DNA of 64,000 nt. It comes from Muraenolepis orangiensis. Taxonomy: Eukaryota; Chordata; Actinopteri; Gadiformes; Muraenolepididae. Positions 53,760-62,894 of the stretch are shown here, piece by piece. Every line of letters starts with the position of its first letter. The first letter of the stretch is position 1. The position numbers and the translations under genes were made by a program. The notes beneath the pieces were generated by a model. It saw nothing but the letters and a program-made list of their open reading frames with translations. It was not told where the DNA came from and ran no database searches. Location of the stretch: NCBI GenBank assembly GCA_027704905.1, contig JANIIK010000565.1, positions 204,501 to 268,500 on the forward strand. The letters are read 5' to 3'.

Positions 53760-55944
53760 TTTTTGTGGTATTTCGGTTTTGGTGGGTTTGTACCCTGTGT
53801 GCACTGGCTCACCATCTCCTATTCTTTCTGTATTTTTGTGTTTTTTTCCTTAGATATAAGGGGGAAAGGCAGCGGCGGTTGAGGGAAGGAGCCGAACACA
53901 GGTGGGTGTTATCTTTTATGTTTGTATAAATATGTATATGTATATACACACACACCCAGTTGCGTTAGAGTCCCTGCAGGGCCACAAGGGAAAATAAACA
54001 AAAAGGGGGGGGGGGGGAAAAAATAAATCATAAATAATAAATAATAGCCCAGGTATGGACACACACACACACACCAACATACGCACACATATATGGATAT
54101 CCCCATATATATATACATATATATATTTTTTTTGGATTAAAATGTTGGTCTGTAGAGGGGGTTAGTGGGGGAAGAAGATAAAAGTACACAAGATAAGAAC
54201 ACCAAGTCAAAATGTAAGTGCAGGGTAGAAAGTGCTGGAATAAATATACAGGATCAAACTAGTGTCTGATAGATAAAACAAACGGGGGTGGATACAATTT
54301 AAAATTCACACAATACACAAGGTCAAAAATATAAGTGCAAATGGAAAGTGCTATAGTGAATAAAATGAATAATAACAAAATCAGAGAAATTGAAGATAAA
54401 GGAATAATGTTAGTGGGATAGAAAAAACCTGGTATTAAAGAGGTAATAAATAGGTATTAGTAAAATCAAAAAATACATTGGATCCAAATATAAGTGCAAG
54501 ATAAAAGTGCTACATATAAATAAAATATGGTAAGTGCATAAGAGATGTAAAAAGCATGCATAAGAGAGTAAAAATTCACACAATAAAACATGCAAGATCA
54601 AAACTGAGGTGCAAGATATCAAGTGCTAGTAAAAGGTTTAAAGTGCTATAGTAAAACGTTTTTGATGCTGTGATACAAGGGAAAAGCATTTGTTAATGTA
54701 TATATGCATGCCGAATATAAAAAGTGAAACACAATGGTAATAATGACAACAAAGGGATTAGTAGTAAATAGGGTAAAAGAAACAGAAGTAAATTGAGGGG
54801 AGTCCCCTGTATTTTACTGTGGCCCCACATTCTGTTCCAGCAAGGACCCTATTCTTTCATATTGAGGCCCATAGGGGTTAGTGTGTTCAATTTTTTTATC
54901 CATCTGTGCTCCGCCGCCTTCCTCTGTCCATCTGACCAACGCGACTCCATCTCCAGTCCTGTGATGCTAAGTGCTGTGACCGGGTGTTGTTGGAAGTGTT
55001 GTACAAGTAAAGTGTTGAGTGTGGCTTTATGTATGGTGTATAGGTGTTGTTTGAGGCGGGTCTCCATAGGGTGTTTTGTTTCGCCAATATATAAAGTGTG
55101 ACAGTGTGAACAGGTTATGGCATAGACTATGTTGCTGTCATGTAATGTGAGGTGTTGAGGGATGGGACTGGAGGTGAAGGCACGTCGGTTCAGGATGACC
55201 GCCAGCTGCCTGAAGTGATGTTGGTGCGGGGAGGGGGCACTTCCGATCCGGGTGGAGAGGCGGGCCCGCACCAGAAGGTCCCGCAGGTTGGGGTTCTTCC
55301 GGTAGGCCGAGATGATGTTGTGGTTTTGTAGGGTGTTGTTGTGGTGTTGTGCGTGTGTGAAGGCGTGTTTCAGTTTGGAGTGTATGTGTATGATGTTATG
55401 GGTGAATGTGCTGATGAGTGGTATGATGTGTTGCGGTGGTTGGGGGTCCTGAATACTTCCCCGTCCAGAGTTTTCCTTGGGGGATCTGTTGGGGAAGATC
55501 ACCTGGCTCAGGGAGCTGGGTCCCCCCAGGTGGAGGCGCAAGCCCATCGGTTTGTTGATGGAGGAGATGGGCCGGTTGAGGTGAGGTGTGGGGGAAGGAG
55601 GATGGTTAAGGTGAGGTGGGGTAGGGGGTGGATGATTGAGGTGTGACATGCAGAGGGGTGGTTGGTTGAGGTTAGGGCAGGGGGATGGGGGGTTAAGGTT
55701 AGGATTAGGGTTGGGGTTGGGGTAGGGAGAAGGGGGGTTAGGATTGAGGTTGAGGTTAGGGTAGGGAGAGGAAGGGTTGGGGTGGGGGGAAGGGGGGTTG
55801 GGGTTAGGGTTGGGGTTAGGGGGGTGGAAAGGGGGATTTGAGTAAGGGTCCATGGGGGTATGGGGTCTCAACTCCGCCAATGTGTTTGATTTAATGTGGC
55901 GGAGGAATCGTTTGGTATACCCCCTGCCCCTTAGAACCCGGAAA
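53760..55944 (-). mobile_element. Penelope-like element family A, copy 3 (5'-truncated, capped by telomeric repeats)
   Basis: It retains the whole 3' region (homologous to 22,782-24,222 with small deletions) and the coding part from GIY-YIG back to the end of RT. It is cut at about 55,944 within the RT C terminus (GYTKRFLRHI region) and continues directly as (TTAGGG)n. Confidence 0.9.
54849..55944 (-). pseudogene. PLE-A copy 3 ORF2 C-terminal part: Pro/Asn linker and GIY-YIG endonuclease
   Basis: The open frame reads YTKRFLRHIKSNTLAELRPH, then a linker of about 120 residues dominated by PNPNPNPP (encoded by degenerate telomere-like CCCTAA/CCCCAA at about 55,670-55,850), IISAYRKNPNLRDLLVRARL, and NIVYAITCSHCHTLYIGETK with HPMETRLKQHLYTIHK (GIY-YIG), ending LTPMGLNMKE. 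The endonuclease part is the least damaged of the three PLE-A copies. It lacks the RT, so it is inactive as an element. Confidence 0.85.
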
Positions 55945-55977
55945 AGGGTTAGGGTTAGGGTTAGGGTTAGGGTTAGG
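55945..55977 (+). repeat. Telomeric repeats capping PLE-A copy 3
   Basis: About five TTAGGG units ending TTAGG. Confidence 0.95.
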
Positions 55978-56010
55978 TGTTGGGGTTTGAAACCCATCCC
56001 CAAATGAATA
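55978..56010 (-). repeat. 33-base sat-1 3'-end stub
   Basis: TGTTGGGGTTTGAAACCC and the next 15 bases of sat-1, cut at CAAATGAATA and followed at once by GGGTTAGGG. Confidence 0.93.
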
Positions 56011-56176
56011 GGGTTAGGGTTAGGGTTAGGGTTAGGGTTAGGGTAGGGTTAGGAGGGTTAGGGTTAGGGTTAGGGTTAGGGTTAGGTTAGGGTTAGGGTT
56101 AGGAGTTAGGGTTAGGAGTTAGGGTTAGGGTTAGGGTTAGGGTAGGGTTAGGGTTAGGGTTAGGGTTAGGGTTAGG
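56011..56176 (+). repeat. Longest (TTAGGG)n tract in the window, about 165 bases
   Basis: About 27 units with occasional short or long variants (AGGAGTTAGGG), ending TTAGG directly before sat-2. Confidence 0.97.
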
Positions 56177-56493
56177 GGTCCATGGTTTAAACCCTGACGC
56201 CGGGAACCGGCGGCAGGATTAAATGCACTGTCCATCACCATCCCCTCCCGGAGAGGGGCAGATCTACCTACTCATTCAGGCCCGGGAGATATACTGTGTG
56301 TCCGAAGTGGTTTTATTTTTACCACGGGGAGGGGGCACGCCGTTTCCTTTTTCTTGACTGGAAACCTCGTGGGGCTTTAGCGGAGGAACAACGCGCACAC
56401 GTAGTGGTGATGCGACGAAGAAAAATAGAGCGCTTTTTATCTTTTTCTCCGGTGGTGTGTTTTACTCACGTGGTTCTCACTCAGGGTTATCGC

Positions 56494-56523
56494 GACGTTT
56501 CGACCTAATTGGGTCTTCATCAG
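56494..56523 (-). ncRNA. Hammerhead-like core in sat-2 (canonical CUGAUGA)
   Basis: Minus strand CUGAUGA, A, helix II GACC/GGUC around CAAUUA, GAAA, CGUC. The loop differs from sat-1, but the core and stem are kept. Confidence 0.55.
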
Positions 56524-57198
56524 GCTTATTTGTTCTCTCTTTCCATTCTTTCTTTTAGTACAGGGCCAAGGTTAGGCTTAAATCCGCTTTCCATTCTTTC
56601 TTTTAGTGACAGGGCCAAGGTTAGGCTTAAATCCGGGTCGGTAAGGGTCAGGGTTAGGTTCAGGTAGGTGTCCTCTGACGGTTAAGTTTAGTGACAGGGC
56701 CAAGGTTAGGCTTAAATCCGGGTCGGTAAGGGTCAGGGTTAGGTTCAGGTAGGTGTCCTCTGACGGTTAAGGTTAGGCGTGTAGAATAGGGTATAACCCA
56801 GACGTAGCAATCCCAGGGGTTGTCCGAGAGGGTCCTTGATCCACCCCACAGGAGGAGACAGGAGGCACGGGCTATGTTAGGGGTCCATGGTTTAAACCCT
56901 GACGCCGGGAACCGGCGGCAGGATTAAATGCACTGTCCATCACCATCCCCTCCCGGAGAGGGGCAGATCTACCTACTCATTCAGGCCCGGGAGATATACT
57001 GTGTGTCCGAAGTGGTTTTATTTTTACCACGGGGAGGGGGCACGCCGTTTCCTTTTTCTTGACTGGAAACCTCGTGGGGCTTTAGCGGAGGAACAACGCG
57101 CACACGTAGTGGTGATGCGACGAAGAAAAATAGAGCGCTTTTTATCTTTTTCTCCGGTGGTGTGTTTTACTCACGTGGTTCTCACTCAGGGTTATCGC

Positions 57199-57228
57199 GA
57201 CGTTTCGACCTAATTGGGTCTTCATCAG
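57199..57228 (-). ncRNA. Hammerhead-like core in sat-2
   Basis: Second sat-2 unit, identical core. Confidence 0.55.
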
Positions 57229-57830
57229 GCTTATTTGTTCTCTCCTTCCATTCTTTCTTTTAGTGACAGGGCCAAGGTTAGGCTTAAATCCGCTTTCCAT
57301 TCTTTCTTTTAGTGACAGGGCCAAGGTTAGGCTTAAATCCGGGTCGGTAAGGGTCAGGGTTAGGTTCAGGTAGGTGTCCTCTGACGGTTAAGTTTAGTGA
57401 CAGGGCCAAGGTTAGGCTTAAATCCGGGTCGGTAAGGGTCAGGGTTAGGTTCAGGTAGGTGTCCTCTGACGGTTAAGGTTAGGCGTGTAGAATAGGGTAT
57501 ATAACCCAGACGTAGCAATCCCAGGGGTTGTCCGAGAGGGTCCTTGATCCACCCCACAGGAGGAGACAGGAGGCACGGGCTATGTTAGGGGTCCATGGTT
57601 TAAACCCTGACGCCGGGAACCGGCGGCAGGATTAAATGCACTGTCCATCACCATCCCCTCCCGGAGAGGGGCAGATCTACCTACTCATTCAGGCCCGGGA
57701 GATATACTGTGTGTCCGAAGTGGTTTTATTTTTACCACGGGGAGGGGGCACGCCGTTTCCTTTTTCTTGACTGGAAACCTCGTGGGGCTTTAGCGGAGGA
57801 ACAACTTGACTGGAAACCTCGTGGGGCTTT

Positions 57831-57868
57831 GGGTTAGGGTTAGGGTTAGGGTTAGGGTTAGGGTTAGG
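57831..57868 (+). repeat. Telomeric repeats between sat-2 stub and sat-1
   Basis: About six TTAGGG units ending TTAGG. Confidence 0.95.
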
Positions 57869-58330
57869 TGTTGGGGTTAGAAACCCACCCCCAAATGAAT
57901 GGGGATAGGGGAGTGCACTGTCCATCTCCTGTCCACATACGCAAACCACACCAAAACCTCGCGGGAAGTCCGTGTGTGACAAACGCACACACGAGACAAA
58001 ACTAAATAATAAGTGGCCGTACACGCGGATTAAATCGCGGACCACAGAGGACAAAATAGACTAAATGTTGCACCAACACCATTAAAATGATAGAGTGCAG
58101 ATGCCAAGTGGCGATAAACTGAATGAGACGCCGTTGCGATAGGGAACCTCGTGGGGCTTCAGCGGAGGAACAACGCACTAACGTCGTGGTGATGCGACCG
58201 GGAAAAATAGAGCGCTCTTTTAATATATTCACGGTGGAGTGTTAAGGGGCAAAGAAAGGTGTTATATTTTGGGCTCGGTATCAGAGGTTTATTCATGTGT
58301 ACTCACGGGGTTCTCAGTAGGGGTTGTCGC

Positions 58331-58360
58331 GACGTTTCGACCTTGTGTGGTCTTCTTCAG
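58331..58360 (-). ncRNA. Hammerhead-like core in sat-1
   Basis: Same core as at 46,034. Confidence 0.5.
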
Positions 58361-59389
58361 GCTTTATTGTACTCTCGTTCCATCGGGTGGTGGGCTAGTA
58401 ACAGGGCCAGGGCTTCGATTCGGGACAGGGCTGGGTCCGGGGTAACAGGGCCAGGGCTAGGCTTCGATTCGGGACCGGGCTGGGTCCGGGTCAGGGGGTC
58501 GGCTAGTGGCAGGGCCAGGGCTAGGATAGGGCCAGGATCGCGGTCCCTAAACTAGGTGTGGGGCCGGTGGGTACAGGGCTGGGTCTGGATTCGGGACCGG
58601 GCTGGGTCCGGGTTAGGGGGTCGGCTAGTGGTCTAGGTTCTGGGTCCGGGTTGGGGCCAGGGCTAGGATAGGGCCAGGATCGCGGTCCCTAAACTAGACA
58701 GGGCTGGGTCCGGGCCAGGTAGGCACTGGGCAGACACGGCTGTGGTGAGGCCTATGGTAGGTTGGGTTAAGGTTAGGCATAGGTGGGTGGGGTTAGGGTT
58801 AGGTGTTGGGCAGGAGGGTATAGGGCCAGGATCGCGGTCCCTAAACTAGAAAAAAAAGGTGAAAAAAGAGGTGAAAAAATGGTGCGGGCGGCGCAGAGGT
58901 GAACAGAGGAGGCACGGGCTGGTTAGGTGTTGGGGTTAGAAACCCACCCCCAAATGAATGGGGATAGGGGAGTGCACTGTCCATCTCCTGTCCACATACG
59001 CAAACCACACCAAAACCTCGCGGGAAGTCCGTGTGTGACAAACGCACACACGAGACAAAACTAAATAATAAGTGGCCGTACACGCGGATTAAATCGCGGA
59101 CCACAGAGGACAAAATAGACTAAATGTTGCACCAACACCATTAAAATGATAGAGTGCAGATGCCAAGTGGCGATAAACTGAATGAGACGCCGTTGCGATA
59201 GGGAACCTCGTGGGGCTTCAGCGGAGGAACAACGCACTAACGTCGTGGTGATGCGACCGGGAAAAATAGAGCGCTCTTTTAATATATTCACGGTGGAGTG
59301 TTAAGGGGCAAAGAAAGGTGTTATATTTTGGGCTCGGTATCAGAGGTTTATTCATGTGTACTCACGGGGTTCTCAGTAGGGGTTGTCGC

Positions 59390-59419
59390 GACGTTTCGAC
59401 CTTGTGTGGTCTTCTTCAG
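59390..59419 (-). ncRNA. Hammerhead-like core in sat-1
   Basis: Same core as at 46,034. Confidence 0.5.
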
Positions 59420-60448
59420 GCTTTATTGTACTCTCGTTCCATCGGGTGGTGGGCTAGTAACAGGGCCAGGGCTTCGATTCGGGACAGGGCTGGGTCCGGG
59501 GTAACAGGGCCAGGGCTAGGCTTCGATTCGGGACCGGGCTGGGTCCGGGTCAGGGGGTCGGCTAGTGGCAGGGCCAGGGCTAGGATAGGGCCAGGATCGC
59601 GGTCCCTAAACTAGGTGTGGGGCCGGTGGGTACAGGGCTGGGTCTGGATTCGGGACCGGGCTGGGTCCGGGTTAGGGGGTCGGCTAGTGGTCTAGGTTCT
59701 GGGTCCGGGTTGGGGCCAGGGCTAGGATAGGGCCAGGATCGCGGTCCCTAAACTAGACAGGGCTGGGTCCGGGCCAGGTAGGCACTGGGCAGACACGGCT
59801 GTGGTGAGGCCTATGGTAGGTTGGGTTAAGGTTAGGCATAGGTGGGTGGGGTTAGGGTTAGGTGTTGGGCAGGAGGGTATAGGGCCAGGATCGCGGTCCC
59901 TAAACTAGAAAAAAAAGGTGAAAAAAGAGGTGAAAAAATGGTGCGGGCGGCGCAGAGGTGAACAGAGGAGGCACGGGCTGGTTAGGTGTTGGGGTTAGAA
60001 ACCCACCCCCAAATGAATGGGGATAGGGGAGTGCACTGTCCATCTCCTGTCCACATACGCAAACCACACCAAAACCTCGCGGGAAGTCCGTGTGTGACAA
60101 ACGCACACACGAGACAAAACTAAATAATAAGTGGCCGTACACGCGGATTAAATCGCGGACCACAGAGGACAAAATAGACTAAATGTTGCACCAACACCAT
60201 TAAAATGATAGAGTGCAGATGCCAAGTGGCGATAAACTGAATGAGACGCCGTTGCGATAGGGAACCTCGTGGGGCTTCAGCGGAGGAACAACGCACTAAC
60301 GTCGTGGTGATGCGACCGGGAAAAATAGAGCGCTCTTTTAATATATTCACGGTGGAGTGTTAAGGGGCAAAGAAAGGTGTTATATTTTGGGCTCGGTATC
60401 AGAGGTTTATTCATGTGTACTCACGGGGTTCTCAGTAGGGGTTGTCGC

Positions 60449-60478
60449 GACGTTTCGACCTTGTGTGGTCTTCTTCAG
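60449..60478 (-). ncRNA. Hammerhead-like core in sat-1
   Basis: Same core as at 46,034. Confidence 0.5.
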
Positions 60479-61116
60479 GCTTTATTGTACTCTCGTTCCA
60501 TCGGGTGGTGGGCTAGTAACAGGGCCAGGGCTTCGATTCGGGACAGGGCTGGGTCCGGGGTAACAGGGCCAGGGCTAGGCTTCGATTCGGGACCGGGCTG
60601 GGTCCGGGTCAGGGGGTCGGCTAGTGGCAGGGCCAGGGCTAGGATAGGGCCAGGATCGCGGTCCCTAAACTAGGTGTGGGGCCGGTGGGTACAGGGCTGG
60701 GTCTGGATTCGGGACCGGGCTGGGTCCGGGTTAGGGGGTCGGCTAGTGGTCTAGGTTCTGGGTCCGGGTTGGGGCCAGGGCTAGGATAGGGCCAGGATCG
60801 CGGTCCCTAAACTAGACAGGGCTGGGTCCGGGCCAGGTAGGCACTGGGCAGACACGGCTGTGGTGAGGCCTATGGTAGGTTGGGTTAAGGTTAGGCATAG
60901 GTGGGTGGGGTTAGGGTTAGGTGTTGGGCAGGAGGGTATAGGGCCAGGATCGCGGTCCCTAAACTAGAAAAAAAAGGTGAAAAAAGAGGTGAAAAAATGG
61001 TGCGGGCGGCGCAGAGGTGAACAGAGGAGGCACGGGCTGGTTAGGTGTTGGGGTTAGAAACCCACCCCCAAATGAATGGGGATAGGGGAGTGCACTGTCC
61101 ATCTCCTGTCCACATA

Positions 61117-61167
61117 GGGTTAGGGTTAGGGTTAGGGGTTAGGGTTAGGGTTAGGGTTAGGGTTAGG
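61117..61167 (+). repeat. Telomeric repeats capping the sat-1 stub
   Basis: About eight TTAGGG units, one with an extra G, ending TTAGG. Confidence 0.96.
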
Positions 61168-61629
61168 TGTTGGGGTTAGAAACCCACCCCCAAATGAATG
61201 GGGATAGGGGAGTGCACTGTCCATCTCCTGTCCACATACGCAAACCACACCAAAACCTCGCGGGAAGTCCGTGTGTGACAAACGCACACACGAGACAAAA
61301 CTAAATAATAAGTGGCCGTACACGCGGATTAAATCGCGGACCACAGAGGACAAAATAGACTAAATGTTGCACCAACACCATTAAAATGATAGAGTGCAGA
61401 TGCCAAGTGGCGATAAACTGAATGAGACGCCGTTGCGATAGGGAACCTCGTGGGGCTTCAGCGGAGGAACAACGCACTAACGTCGTGGTGATGCGACCGG
61501 GAAAAATAGAGCGCTCTTTTAATATATTCACGGTGGAGTGTTAAGGGGCAAAGAAAGGTGTTATATTTTGGGCTCGGTATCAGAGGTTTATTCATGTGTA
61601 CTCACGGGGTTCTCAGTAGGGGTTGTCGC

Positions 61630-61659
61630 GACGTTTCGACCTTGTGTGGTCTTCTTCAG
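61630..61659 (-). ncRNA. Hammerhead-like core in sat-1
   Basis: Same core as at 46,034. Confidence 0.5.
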
Positions 61660-62864
61660 GCTTTATTGTTCTCTCGTTCCATCGGGTGGTGGGCTAGTAA
61701 CAGGGCCAGGGCTAGGCTTCGATTCGGGACAGGGCTGGGTCCGGGGTAACAGGGCCAGGGCTAGGCTTCGATTCGGGACAGGGCTGGGTCCGGGTCAGGG
61801 GGTCGGCTAGTGGCAGGGCCAGGGCTAGGATAGGGCCAGGATCGCGGTCCCTAAACTAGGTGTGGGGCCGGTGGGTACAGGGCTGGGTCTGGATTCGGGA
61901 CAGGGCTGGGTCCGGGGTAACAGGGCCAGGGCTAGGCTTCGATTCGGGACCGGGCTGGGTCCGGGTCAGGGGGTCGGCTAGTGGCAGGGCCAGGGCTAGG
62001 ATAGGGCCAGGATCGCGGTCCCTAAACTAGGTGTGGGGCCGGTGGGTACAGGGCTGGGTCTGGATTCGGGACCGGGCTGGGTCCGGGTTAGGGGGTCGGC
62101 TAGTGGTCTAGGTTCTGGGTCCGGGTTGGGGCCAGGGCTAGGATAGGGCCAGGATCGCGGTCCCTAAACTAGACAGGGCTGGGTCCGGGCCAGGTAGGCA
62201 CTGGGCAGACACGGCTGTGGTGAGGCCTATGGTAGGTTGGGTTAAGGTTAGGCATGGGTGGGTGGGGTTAGGGTTAGGTGTTGGGCAGGAGGGTATAGGG
62301 CCAGGATCGCGGTCCCTAAACTAGAAAAAAAAGGTGAAAAAAGAGGTGAAAAAATGGTGCGGGCGGCGCAGAGGTGAACAGAGGAGGCACGGGCTGGTTA
62401 GGTGTTGGGGTTAGAAACCCACCCCCAAATGAATGGGGATAGGGGAGTGCACTGTCCATCTCCTGTCCACATACGCAAACCACACCAAAACCTCGCGGGA
62501 AGTCCGTGTGTGACAAACGCACACACGAGACAAAACTAAATAATAAGTGGCCGTACACGCGGATTAAATCGCGGACCACAGAGGACAAAATAGACTAAAT
62601 GTTGCACCAACACCATTAAAATGATAGAGTGCAGATGCCAAGTGGCGATAAACTGAATGAGACGCCGTTGCGATAGGGAACCTCGTGGGGCTTCAGCGGA
62701 GGAACAACGCACTAACGTCGTGGTGATGCGACCGGGAAAAATAGAGCGCTCTTTTAATATATTCACGGTGGAGTGTTAAGGGGCAAAGAAAGGTGTTATA
62801 TTTTGGGCTCGGTATCAGAGGTTTATTCATGTGTACTCACGGGGTTCTCAGTAGGGGTTGTCGC

Positions 62865-62894
62865 GACGTTTCGACCTTGTGTGGTCTTCTTCAG
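62865..62894 (-). ncRNA. Hammerhead-like core in sat-1
   Basis: Same core as at 46,034. Confidence 0.5.

Larger units (their letters stand above)
56177..57830 (-). repeat. Subtelomeric satellite sat-2, period about 705-708, two full units and a stub
   Basis: The unit starts at 56,177, 56,882 and 57,590 follow TTAGG and begin GGTCCATGGTTTAAACCC. Shared with sat-1 are TGCACTGTCCATC, CCTCGTGGGGCTTTAGCGG, GGTGATGCGAC, AGAGCGCTTTTTAT and the hammerhead core. The rest of each unit repeats CAGGGCCAAGGTTAGGCTTA. The third unit is cut at 57,830, after a small local duplication of TTGACTGGAAACCTCG, and is followed by TTAGGG. Confidence 0.9.
57869..61116 (-). repeat. sat-1 array, period exactly 1059, ending in a 71-base stub
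   Basis: The unit starts are 57,869, 58,928, 59,987 and 61,046, each preceded by TTAGG. The fourth copy keeps only its first 71 bases (to GTCCACATA at 61,116) and is followed by TTAGGG. The near-identity of units means recent homogenisation. Confidence 0.95.

Noticed and set aside
56011..56176. The true chromosome terminus
   Set aside because: Satellite arrays continue for nearly 8 kb to its right, so this is an interstitial or subtelomeric tract.
46034..62894. tRNA or 5S-derived SINE heads in the satellites
   Set aside because: I looked for A-box and B-box promoter words in the conserved body on both strands and saw no convincing pair.
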